This document shows positions 18,597 through 26,395 of a DNA stretch of 64,000 nt, piece after piece. The notes beneath the pieces were generated by a model. The model saw nothing but the letters and a program-made list of their open reading frames with translations, did not search any database and was not told where the DNA came from. The position numbers and the translations under genes are program-made. Origin of the DNA: Tectiglobus sp965223355 (GTDB lineage Bacteria > Pseudomonadota > Alphaproteobacteria > Rhizobiales > Hyphomicrobiaceae); contig CBDCWE010000003.1 of assembly GCA_965223355.1 (NCBI GenBank), forward strand, positions 620,001 to 684,000. Reading direction: 5' to 3'. How positions within the stretch are numbered: the first letter of the stretch is position 1; the number at the start of each line of letters is the position of its first letter.

Positions 18597-18827
18597 TCAA
18601 CCGCCCATGGGTGGCGCCAATGGAATATGGATTGCTTCGGACAGCCCGCAAGCGTCACAGTCGAGTTGATACCATTCCGCGTGCGGACGCGCCGAGCGAT
18701 CCGCGATCCTGAGGCCGCCGCCGCCGCACACCGGGCAGTTGGATGTGATGTCCGGTTCAAGGCGCTGCGTGCGCAGCAGCTTGACGGCGCGCTGCCATTG
18801 CTCCTGGTTCATGGGCATCTCGCTCAA
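18597..18827 (-). CDS. Small zinc-ribbon protein of unknown function
   Basis: A 76-residue protein with CPVCGGGG near residue 31 and CDACG near residue 57, a four-cysteine zinc ribbon around a basic, aromatic middle (RPHAEWYQLD). It starts at the ATG at 18827 and ends nine bases before mtnA, so the two are probably co-transcribed. Not a named family that I recognise. It could be a regulator or a small accessory protein; function unknown. Confidence 0.65.
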   Translation of the reverse strand: MSEMPMNQEQWQRAVKLLRTQRLEPDITSNCPVCGGGGLRIADRSARPHAEWYQLDCDACGLSEAIHIPLAPPMGG

Positions 18828-18983
18828 CTCATATAACCGGCCCGCGCGTACGTCCGCCAGGCAGGCCGTGCAACCTCCGATAACATAGCGCCGCAGTGCG
18901 GCGATCGATGAGGGCTTGTCCGCCCCTCAAACACCGCGATAAGGCGATCACCCCCGGGACCCCGAACGTGCTCCGAAGTTCCC

Positions 18984-19514
18984 TTAGTGGCCCTCGAACT
19001 CCATAATTGTGTGGCATTTTACACCCATGGCTTCGAGCTTGGACTTGCCACCGATTTCCGGCAGATCGATCACAAAGGCGGCACCGACGATCGTACCGCC
19101 GACCTGCCTGATCAATTTGATCGCGGCCTCCGCCGTGCCGCCCGTGGCGATCAGGTCATCGACGATCAAAATGCGTTCACTGTGCGCAACTGCATCCGCG
19201 TGGACCTCGATCGTATCGGTGCCGTATTCGAGTTCGTAGGTCTGGGATATGGTTTTAGACGGGAGTTTTCCCTTTTTTCTGACGGGGATAAAGCCGCATC
19301 CGAGCCGCTCAGCCACCGCGCCACCAAGAATAAAACCGCGCGCCTCGATGCCAACGACAGCGTCGACCGGTTCCGCGCGGTACGGTTCAACGAGCCGCGC
19401 AATGGCTGCCTTGAAGCCCTGCGCATCCGCAAACAGGGTCGTGACATCACGAAACATAATGCCCGGCTTCGGATAATCGGGGATGGTTCGAACCAGCTTT
19501 TTGAGGTTGTCCAC
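18984..19514 (-). CDS. apt: Adenine phosphoribosyltransferase
   Basis: A 176-residue type I phosphoribosyltransferase joining adenine and PRPP to AMP. FRDVTTLFAD, GIEARGFILGGAVAERL and the PRPP loop ERILIVDDLIATGGT are diagnostic. I start at the GTG at 19514 (AAGGAT eight bases upstream), which gives the normal length; the frame is open a little further without similarity. It salvages the adenine released by MtnP, whose gene lies 530 bases upstream on the same strand. Confidence 0.97.
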   Translation of the reverse strand: MDNLKKLVRTIPDYPKPGIMFRDVTTLFADAQGFKAAIARLVEPYRAEPVDAVVGIEARGFILGGAVAERLGCGFIPVRKKGKLPSKTISQTYELEYGTDTIEVHADAVAHSERILIVDDLIATGGTAEAAIKLIRQVGGTIVGAAFVIDLPEIGGKSKLEAMGVKCHTIMEFEGH

Positions 19515-19649
19515 TGCTACATCCTTTTGTGGCGTCAAATTCACGGCGCAAAATAGCAATAATTCTGATCAGGTTGTAGACAAGGGGGACCGCCTGCGAT
19601 TGACCGGTCGATGCTGCTGGCATCGACACGGAAAAGGGAGTTTGAAACC

Positions 19650-20021
19650 ATGGCCGAGCCCAAATTTTCGATGACGGCCGATGATGACCTGCCGCGCACG
19701 CTGCGACGAGAAAAGGAGGCGCGCGCACGAGACGCCCACGGGCAACAGCTATCCGACCCAACTTTTCAGTCTGCCGGCCCGGCCCCGATGGCCGCCGACC
19801 ACAGCTATGGCGATGCGGATTATGAAGGCGACGTGGTTGCGGTCGGCTATCTGCAAATTCCCTTCTTTCACCTCATGCTGTTCTTTATCAAGGCGGTGTT
19901 TGCGGCAATTCCGGCGCTGATCATTCTGGGGGCGCTGCTGTACGGCATGGGGCAAGTGCTCAAGGCCTATTTGCCATGGTTGATCCAGGCTGAGATCCTG
20001 ATCCGGCTGCCGAACGGATAG
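19650..20021 (+). CDS. Small membrane protein of unknown function
   Basis: A 123-residue protein starting at the ATG at 19650. The first 60 residues are polar and charged (PRTLRREKEARARDAHG); one strongly hydrophobic segment follows, from about residue 70 to 110 (FHLMLFFIKAVFAAIPALIILGALLYG), probably one long or two short membrane spans. It lies divergently from apt and convergently with mtnP. I recognise no named family; the layout suggests a cytoplasmic N-terminal tail anchored in the inner membrane. Confidence 0.72.
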   Translation: MAEPKFSMTADDDLPRTLRREKEARARDAHGQQLSDPTFQSAGPAPMAADHSYGDADYEGDVVAVGYLQIPFFHLMLFFIKAVFAAIPALIILGALLYGMGQVLKAYLPWLIQAEILIRLPNG

Positions 20022-20045
20022 GGCGCACGCCGCCGAGCGGTGCGG

Positions 20046-20921
20046 TCACGGGTTGAGTACGCGCCCGGCAACGGCGTCGAGTTTCGCAACCAATGCCGGA
20101 TCGCGGGCCTGCGGCGCCGTAATCACGGCAACGTCGAGCGCCTTGTCGGAACCGATAGGGCAGGGCGGATGCTGGCGTGGAAACGACTTCGCGAGTGTCA
20201 GGACAAAGCGCTGCGCTTTGGCGGTGTTGTCGTGCATGACCTCGATGACGCGGGCGACATCAACATGTTGGTGATCATCGTGCCAGCAGTCATAGTCAGT
20301 CACCATCGCGACAGTGGCGTAGCAGATCTCTGCCTCGCGGGCGAGCTTGGCCTCCGGCATATTGGTCATGCCGACGACGGCGCAGCCCCAGGACCGATAG
20401 AGCTCGCTCTCGGCGCGTGAGGAAAACTGCGGGCCTTCCATCGCCAGATAGGTGCCGCCACGCTGATGCGGAATGGCTTCGGCCTTGAGTGCCCGCTGTG
20501 CCTCGTCGACGACGGTGGGGCTGACCGGATCGGCAACCGAGACATGGGCGACAAGACCGGCTCCGAAAAAGCTCTTGTCGCGCGCAAACGTGCGGTCGAT
20601 AAACTGGTCGACGAGCACGAAGACACCGGGCGCCAGCTCCTCGCGAAATGACCCGCAGGCCGAAATCGATACAAGATCGGTCACGCCGGCGCGTTTCATG
20701 GCATCGACATTGGCGCGGTAGTTGATGTCGGTCGGCGACATCCGGTGGCCGCGGCCGTGGCGCGGCAGAAAGCGGATCGGCAGGCCCTCGATCTCAGCGA
20801 ACAGGATTTGATCCGAGGGCTGGCCCCAGGGGCTCCTGACGGTCTCCCAGCGCGGGTTGTGCAATCCCGGCAAGTCATAAAGGCCGCTGCCGCCGACAAT
20901 ACCCAAAACGGTTTGCCTCAT
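20046..20921 (-). CDS. mtnP: S-methyl-5'-thioadenosine phosphorylase
   Basis: A 291-residue trimeric nucleoside phosphorylase. It carries GIVGGSGLYDLPGL, the phosphate/ribose loop FLPRHGRGHRMSPTDINYRAN, SISACGSFREEL and GMTNMPEAKLAREAE, all MtnP hallmarks, with an Asp-containing base site at TDYDCWH. It splits methylthioadenosine into adenine and MTR-1-P. Downstream on the same strand lie apt, which salvages the adenine, and mtnA, which uses MTR-1-P. It is separated from petC upstream by a rho-independent terminator. Confidence 0.97.
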   Translation of the reverse strand: MRQTVLGIVGGSGLYDLPGLHNPRWETVRSPWGQPSDQILFAEIEGLPIRFLPRHGRGHRMSPTDINYRANVDAMKRAGVTDLVSISACGSFREELAPGVFVLVDQFIDRTFARDKSFFGAGLVAHVSVADPVSPTVVDEAQRALKAEAIPHQRGGTYLAMEGPQFSSRAESELYRSWGCAVVGMTNMPEAKLAREAEICYATVAMVTDYDCWHDDHQHVDVARVIEVMHDNTAKAQRFVLTLAKSFPRQHPPCPIGSDKALDVAVITAPQARDPALVAKLDAVAGRVLNP

Positions 20922-20962
20922 CGCATCTCCTCCGTCACTTGGTCCGAACGTCTCTCAAATAA

Positions 20963-20990
20963 CAAAAAAGGCCCCGAAAGCGAGGCCCTT
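20963..20990 (-). terminator. Rho-independent terminator of the petABC operon
   Basis: On the minus strand, GGGCCTCG-CTTT-CGGGGCC followed directly by TTTTTTG, about 90 bases after the petC stop and just upstream of mtnP. Stem and T-run are textbook. Confidence 0.9.
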
Positions 20991-21075
20991 ATTGATGTCG
21001 CTGCTGTCGCCGATATCGCTGAGATCGCTGCGGCCAGTTTGGCACCCGACGCTCGCGTTCGTTGCAATCCGCCAA

Positions 21076-21930
21076 TCAGTGGTCGATGCGCGCCCAAACC
21101 CGACGCTTGGCGATGTAGAGCAGGACCGAAGTGATCAGCAGGTAAATCAGCACCTGCCAGCCCATTGTCTTGCGCTCATTGAGAGTCGGGTCGGCCGCCC
21201 AGGACAGGAATGCGGCGACGTCTTTGGCATAGTTGTCAACGGTTGCTGGCGTGCCGTCTTGGTATTCGACCTGGCCGTCGCCGGCTGCAAACGGATTGGC
21301 CATCGCGATCTGGTGACCGGGGAAATATTCGTTGTAGCTCATGCCCTCGCTCATCTCGACCTTATCCGGAGCTTTCTTATATCCCTTCATAAGTGCGACG
21401 AGGTAATCGGCGCCACCTTCCTGATAGCCGCTGACAATGTCTTTCAGCATCGCCCACGGATGCAGATACCATGGCCCGACATAAGGTGCGCCGCGTGCCT
21501 TCGCGATGACCGACAGATCCGGCGGCAGCGCACCGTTGTGGATCGCTCGTGCGGCGTTCTCATTGGCATAGAGCGGCGGAAACTTGTCGGACAGTTTCGC
21601 CGGGCGCTTGACGACCTCGCCCTCGTCGTTGGGCGCGGCGTCGACCTCATACTCCTTGGCGAGCGCCTCGACAGCATCCGCAGGAAACTCAGGCCCGCCG
21701 GTCTGGACCAGGTTGCGAAACGACAGCCTGTCAACGCCGTGGCAAGACGCGCATACCTCGCGATAGACCTGAAAACCACGCTGCAACTGGTTCAGATCAT
21801 ATTGGCCGCCAAGGCCGCCGAACGACCACGTATTGCGCGGAATTTCAACTTCACCACCGGCGGCAAACGCCGAGCCCGCCGAGACGACGACGGCGGCCAC
21901 TGCTGCGATGACTGCGCGGGTCATAACCAT
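21076..21930 (-). CDS. petC: Cytochrome c1 of the bc1 complex
   Basis: A 284-residue membrane-anchored c-type cytochrome. N-terminal signal peptide (VIAAVAAVVVSAGSAFA), the haem-binding CASCH near residue 58, AIHNGALPPDLSVIAKARG, and a C-terminal anchor TMGWQVLIYLLITSVLLYIAKRR split over the last 30 residues. It takes electrons from the Rieske protein and passes them to cytochrome c. Start taken at the ATG at 21930 with AGGA upstream; a second ATG six bases later is equally possible. A longer frame upstream is only antisense reading inside petB. Last gene of petABC. Confidence 0.96.
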   Translation of the reverse strand: MVMTRAVIAAVAAVVVSAGSAFAAGGEVEIPRNTWSFGGLGGQYDLNQLQRGFQVYREVCASCHGVDRLSFRNLVQTGGPEFPADAVEALAKEYEVDAAPNDEGEVVKRPAKLSDKFPPLYANENAARAIHNGALPPDLSVIAKARGAPYVGPWYLHPWAMLKDIVSGYQEGGADYLVALMKGYKKAPDKVEMSEGMSYNEYFPGHQIAMANPFAAGDGQVEYQDGTPATVDNYAKDVAAFLSWAADPTLNERKTMGWQVLIYLLITSVLLYIAKRRVWARIDH

Positions 21931-21962
21931 TGGTCCTAATTCTCCCCGTGTTCTGACCAGCT

Positions 21963-23267
21963 TTAGCGTTGCTCTGGTGCTGCGGTTGCTGGCGCGGCCG
22001 CACCGCCGCCGGCAGCCGCTTTCTCGGCCCCGTCCTTGCCGAGCACAGCCTCGGTGATTGATCCCGGCATGCGGTTCGGCGTTTCGATCAGGCCGACGAT
22101 CGGCATCACCAGCAGGAAGTGGGCGAAGTAGTAGAACGTGAAGATCCGAGCCCAGGTGACATAGCTGCCCTCGGCCGGCTTCGAACCGAGATAGCCCAGC
22201 GCCAAACAGCTGATCACGAACAGCCAGAAGAACCACTTGTAGATCGGCCGATACTTGGCAGAGCGCACGCGCGAGGTATCCAGCCACGGTACGAACACCA
22301 GGATGAAGATCGCCGCGAACATCGCGATCACCCCGCCAAGCTTGGAGGGAATGGCGCGCAAAATGGCGTAGAACGGCAGGAAGTACCATTCCGGCACGAT
22401 GTGAGCCGGCGTCACCAGCGGGTTGGCCGGGATGTAGTTGTCGGCGTGCCCGAGATAGTCCGGTGCGAAAAAGATGAACCAAGCGAACGGGATCAGGAAT
22501 AGCGCCAGGGCGAAAAGATCCTTCATGACCGCAAACGGGCTCATCGGAACGGCGTCCGACTTGGTTTTGATCTCAATACCGGTCGGGTTGTTCTGGCCGC
22601 TCACGTGCAGCGCCCAGACGTGCAGCACGACCAGCCCGAAAATCACAAACGGAAACAGATAGTGGAGACTGTAAAACCGGTTCAGCGTGGCACCGGTTAC
22701 CGAATATCCACCCCATAGCCAGGTCACAACCGCCGTGCCGAGACCAGGGATGACCTCATCAAGCGACGAGAACAGGTTGGTGATCACCGTCACGCCCCAG
22801 AAGCTCATCTGCCCCCAAACCAGGGTGTAGCCAAGGAAGCCGGTCGCCATCATGACCAGAAAAATCAGCACGCCCAGGATCCACAGCACCTCGCGCGGCG
22901 CCTTATAGGACCCGTAGTAGAGGCCGCGAAACATGTGAATATAGACGGCGATAAAGAACATCGATGCGCCGACCGCGTGCATAACCTGGATCAGCCAGCC
23001 GTAGTTGACGTCCCGCTTGATGCGCTGCACCGAATCGAAGGCCATGTCGGCGTGCGGGACGTAGTGCATCGCGAGAATGATGCCGGTGACGATCTGGGCG
23101 ACCAGACAGAACGTCAGAATGCCGCCGAACGTCCACAGATAGTTCAAATTGCGCGGCGTCGGAAATTCGACGAACTGACCATGCATCATGCGCATAATCG
23201 GGAGGCGTTCATCCATCCACTTCGAGAACGGGCCGCCTGGCTTATAGGTGTCTTCGTGGGCCTGCAT
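21963..23267 (-). CDS. petB: Cytochrome b of the bc1 complex
   Basis: A 434-residue integral membrane cytochrome with eight predicted helices. Haem-ligand histidines lie in MHAVGASMFFIAVYIHMFRG and in HYLFPFVIFGLVVLHVWALH, and the Qo-site PEWY motif is present (VPEWYFLPFYAILRAIP). It binds the low- and high-potential b haems and the two quinone sites. A Gly/Ala-rich tail of about 20 residues ends the protein. AAGGAG precedes the start at 23267; 32 bases separate it from petC. Confidence 0.98.
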   Translation of the reverse strand: MQAHEDTYKPGGPFSKWMDERLPIMRMMHGQFVEFPTPRNLNYLWTFGGILTFCLVAQIVTGIILAMHYVPHADMAFDSVQRIKRDVNYGWLIQVMHAVGASMFFIAVYIHMFRGLYYGSYKAPREVLWILGVLIFLVMMATGFLGYTLVWGQMSFWGVTVITNLFSSLDEVIPGLGTAVVTWLWGGYSVTGATLNRFYSLHYLFPFVIFGLVVLHVWALHVSGQNNPTGIEIKTKSDAVPMSPFAVMKDLFALALFLIPFAWFIFFAPDYLGHADNYIPANPLVTPAHIVPEWYFLPFYAILRAIPSKLGGVIAMFAAIFILVFVPWLDTSRVRSAKYRPIYKWFFWLFVISCLALGYLGSKPAEGSYVTWARIFTFYYFAHFLLVMPIVGLIETPNRMPGSITEAVLGKDGAEKAAAGGGAAAPATAAPEQR

Positions 23268-23308
23268 GCGTTTCGGCGCTCCTTGAGGACTTGTCCGGCA
23301 GTCTCGGC

Positions 23309-23845
23309 CTAGCCGATCTTAATCTTGGTGTCGGACAGGAATTGATACGGCGGCACTTCAAGGTTGCGCGGTGCCGGGCCCTTTCGGATGCGGCCCGAGG
23401 TGTCATAGTGCGAGCCGTGGCAGGGGCAGAACCAGCCGCCGTAATCACCTTTGACATCCGCCAGGCTCTGGCCCTTCGGAATGCAGCCCAGATGCGTGCA
23501 GATGCCGACCATGACGAGCCACCTTTCGTGCCCGTCCTTGGTGCGTGCCTGATCGGTTTCAGGATCGGGCAGGTCGTCAAGCGCAACGTTGGTTGCTTCT
23601 TCGACTTCGGCGGCCGTGCGATTGCGAATGAACACCGGTTTGCCGCGCCACATCACGGTAATCGCCTGACCTTGCGCGATCGGTGCAAGATCAACCTCGA
23701 TCGAGGCCAGCGCCAGCGCGCCGGCGTCCGGGTTCATCTGATCGATAAACGGCCATAAGGTCAGGGCGCCGCCGACAGCAAAAAACGCCGGACCGGCCAG
23801 TATCAGGAAATCGCGCCGTGTTGCATGATCTGCTTCGCTCGCCAA
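23309..23845 (-). CDS. petA: Rieske iron-sulfur protein of the bc1 complex
   Basis: A 178-residue subunit with a twin-arginine-type anchor (TRRDFLILAGPAFFAVGGALTLW) and the two cluster-binding boxes CTHLGCIPKG and CPCHGSHYD. It carries the 2Fe-2S cluster that shuttles electrons from quinol to cytochrome c1. The start is a TTG at 23845, supported by GGAGGG five bases upstream; no ATG fits. First gene of the petABC operon, whose promoter must lie between it and trmL (divergent). Confidence 0.97.
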   Translation of the reverse strand: MASEADHATRRDFLILAGPAFFAVGGALTLWPFIDQMNPDAGALALASIEVDLAPIAQGQAITVMWRGKPVFIRNRTAAEVEEATNVALDDLPDPETDQARTKDGHERWLVMVGICTHLGCIPKGQSLADVKGDYGGWFCPCHGSHYDTSGRIRKGPAPRNLEVPPYQFLSDTKIKIG

Positions 23846-24086
23846 TCAACCCTCCATCCGATTACAGACTGCGGGCAAAGTTCCGGGAGCGTGCACGCCC
23901 TTCTCTGCGGAACCGCTTGTCAGTGCTGATATATTCGTCTTCCCCGGCGGCCAGAACGGCGCGGAATGCCACGCAATGTTGTGGCACCCTTTCCCAACCC
24001 TCTCAAGGCGTCACTGAAGCACTGGCCGTGGGCAATTTGGCGCAGTTGTGAACACTGGCGACCTTGAAAACACCGGGAGACACCCC

Positions 24087-24566
24087 ATGCGACTGGTTCT
24101 CTACCAACCGGATATTCCGCAGAACACCGGCACAATTCTTCGGCTTGCGGCTTGCCTCGGGGTCGGCGTCGACGTCATCGGACCGGCCGGCTTCGACCTG
24201 TCGGATCGCGCTTTGCGACGCGCCGGCCTCGATTATATCGCGCATGCTGACCTGGTTCGCCACGATGGCTGGCGGCGGTTCGACGATGTTCGCCGGTCGC
24301 AACGCGCACCGGGCCGTCTCGTGCTCGTGACCACCAAGGCGGCGGACAGCTATACCAGTTTGGCGTTTCGCTCTTCGGATTATCTGCTGCTGGGGCGGGA
24401 AAGCGCCGGGGTGCCGGACGCCATTCATCAGATGGCCGATGAACGGGTGGTGATCCCGATGGTGGCGGGAATGCGCTCCTTGAATGTTGCCGTGGCGGCT
24501 GCAATGGTTGTTGGCGAGGCGCTACGCCAGACCGACGGCTTGCCACGTATGGTGCATGCGCTGTGA
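24087..24566 (+). CDS. trmL: tRNA (cytidine/uridine-34-2'-O)-methyltransferase
   Basis: A 159-residue SPOUT (trefoil-knot) methyltransferase. PDIPQNTGTILRLAA at the start, LLLGRESAGVPDAIH in the knot and MRSLNVAVAAAMVVGEALRQ at the end are diagnostic for TrmL, which methylates the wobble ribose of tRNA-Leu. ATG at 24087 with GGGAGA upstream gives normal length; the frame is open to 24048. Divergent from petABC and 21 bases before an SDR gene. Confidence 0.96.
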   Translation: MRLVLYQPDIPQNTGTILRLAACLGVGVDVIGPAGFDLSDRALRRAGLDYIAHADLVRHDGWRRFDDVRRSQRAPGRLVLVTTKAADSYTSLAFRSSDYLLLGRESAGVPDAIHQMADERVVIPMVAGMRSLNVAVAAAMVVGEALRQTDGLPRMVHAL

Positions 24567-24587
24567 AACAGCGACGGAGAGACCGGC

Positions 24588-25367
24588 ATGCGGCTAGAGG
24601 GTAAAATCGGGATCGTTACGGCGGCTGCGTCCGGCATGGGCCGGGCCGGCGCCATCCGGTTCGGGCGCGAAGGAGCAGCCGTCGGAGTTGTCGACGTCGA
24701 CGAAGACGGCGTCAACGCGGTGGTTGCCGACATCGAGGGTAACGGTGGCAAGGCCATCGGCATTGTCGCCGATCTCACACGGGACGCCGACTCGCGACGG
24801 ATCGTCACCGAAACCGCGGCGGCCTTCGGTGGCCTCGATTTCGTTTGGAACCACGTCGGACATCCTGGACCCGCGGCCGTCGAAGGCCTTGATCTCAAAG
24901 ACTACGAACTTGCCTTGGACCTCAACCTGCGCACCGTCCTGATAACGACGGAGGCGGCGTTACCGCAGCTGCGGGCCGGCGGCGGCGGTGCACTGCTCTA
25001 TACGGCCTCGACGTCGGGCCTGCAGGGCTCACAATTCAGCCCGGTTTATTCGGCCGCCAAGCATGGGGTCGTGGGTTTCGTCAGGGCACTGGCAAAGCGC
25101 TATGCCAAGGACGCCATTCGCGCCAATGCGATCTGTCCCGGTCCGATCGACACGCCAATGCTGCGCACGTTCGTTGCGCGCCCCGACCAGCAGTCGACCA
25201 TGGGCATGGACAAGGAGGAACTGGTCCGCTCACGTGGCGGTCAGGCACCTTTGGGGCGGCCGGGCAGGCCGGAAGAGGTTGCCAACGCAGCCTTGTTCCT
25301 GATCTCCGATGAGGCCTCGTTCGTCACCGGCGTCGCGTTGCCGGTCGATGGCGGGATGACGGCGTGA
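24588..25367 (+). CDS. SDR family oxidoreductase
   Basis: Classical SDR of 259 residues: cofactor loop TAAASGMGRAGA at residues 10-21, acidic Asp38 in VVDVDED suggesting NAD, NHVG in place of the usual NAAG-type motif, catalytic Ser in ASTSG and Tyr/Lys in YSAAK. The C-terminal FVTGVALPVDGG is typical. The NHVG motif is unusual because the structural alanines are replaced. Substrate unknown. It follows trmL by 21 bases and is probably co-transcribed. Confidence 0.9.
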   Translation: MRLEGKIGIVTAAASGMGRAGAIRFGREGAAVGVVDVDEDGVNAVVADIEGNGGKAIGIVADLTRDADSRRIVTETAAAFGGLDFVWNHVGHPGPAAVEGLDLKDYELALDLNLRTVLITTEAALPQLRAGGGGALLYTASTSGLQGSQFSPVYSAAKHGVVGFVRALAKRYAKDAIRANAICPGPIDTPMLRTFVARPDQQSTMGMDKEELVRSRGGQAPLGRPGRPEEVANAALFLISDEASFVTGVALPVDGGMTA

Positions 25368-25732
25368 ATTGGCCGCCGGCGACGGCCGCTCGCTGGCCGT
25401 GCCGGTATGGCGTCTCGAGATTTCCGGGCACGCGGTCAGCAAGCCATGCCTGAGGTTCGATACCGCATCATCGTCCCAGGCTGCCAAACGGCCGTGGAGT
25501 TTGAGCAACCCTGATCGGGGCCCTGGGCCGAACGCGTCATAGGCACCGAACGCGTCATAGGCAATGCACCGTCCTGTCGACCGCCAACGAGCGCTCACCT
25601 GCAATTCGGCCCGATCTTTTTGCCAAACGTTAATCACAACAGCCGATCGCGTCGACATCGTGCGCCCAGGAAACATCGAATTAATGGGCGGGTGCTAACC
25701 TTTCCGCAGTCTGATCAGCGGAGGAAGGTATT
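25368..25732. other. Gap before lemA with an 18-bp tandem duplication
   Basis: No supported gene. It includes two adjacent exact copies of CCGAACGCGTCATAGGCA at 25528-25545 and 25546-25563. The GGAGG of lemA lies at its end. Promoter elements are not obvious. Confidence 0.7.
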
Positions 25733-26302
25733 GTGTTAACGACGGTATTCATTGTTCTCGGGATTGTCGGCGCCCTGGCTGCCTGGGGCGTGGTCATCTA
25801 CAACGGGCTGGTGGCGCTGCGCCAGCGCATGAAGCAGGCCTATGCCGACATCGATGTGCAACTCAAGCAACGGCACGACCTGATCCCCAACCTGGTCGAG
25901 ACGGTTCGCGGATTTGCAAAGCACGAGAATGAAACGTTGACCGCGGTGGTTGAGGCGCGTGGCCAGGCCGTCAATGCGGCGGGCCCGGCTCAGGCGGCGG
26001 TTGCAGAACGTGGCCTGGCGGGTGCCCTCGGCCGCTTGATGATGCTGCAGGAAGCCTATCCGGATCTCAAAGCCAACCAAAATTTCCAACAGCTTCAGAC
26101 CGAGCTCGGCGACATCGAAAACAAATTGGCCGCGTCGCGTCGCTTCTTCAACAACGCCGTCAGCGAATACAATAGTGGAATCGAAATGTTTCCGGCGGCG
26201 CTGTTTGCGGGAGAACTTGGCTTCCGCAAGGGCGAGTTCTTCGACGTCGGTGAGGACCAGCGTCAAGTCCTCGATGTTACCCCGAAGGTTCAGTTCGGCT
26301 GA
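25733..26302 (+). CDS. lemA: LemA family protein
   Basis: A 189-residue LemA protein: an N-terminal membrane helix (VFIVLGIVGALAAWGVVIYNG) followed by a helical cytoplasmic or periplasmic domain with the signature QRHDLIPNLVETV near residue 45 and RRFFNNAVSEYNSGIEMFP near residue 145. Function is not settled; in bacteria it is usually next to a membrane M48 protease, as here. The start is GTG at 25733 with GGAGGAAGG upstream. It is 93 bases before that protease. Confidence 0.95.
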   Translation: MLTTVFIVLGIVGALAAWGVVIYNGLVALRQRMKQAYADIDVQLKQRHDLIPNLVETVRGFAKHENETLTAVVEARGQAVNAAGPAQAAVAERGLAGALGRLMMLQEAYPDLKANQNFQQLQTELGDIENKLAASRRFFNNAVSEYNSGIEMFPAALFAGELGFRKGEFFDVGEDQRQVLDVTPKVQFG

Positions 26303-26395
26303 TACGAGCCCGGCGCGGTTCCGCACACCGGTTCCGCGCCGGGACCGCGCCTTCGAGCCGGGCGCCGAGAAGCTTAAGCGAGGAGCGGTGTCGAG

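Noticed and set aside
21931..22482. Upstream extension of the cytochrome c1 frame to 468 residues
   Set aside because: It is an out-of-frame reading of petB; cytochrome c1 has its signal peptide from 21930.
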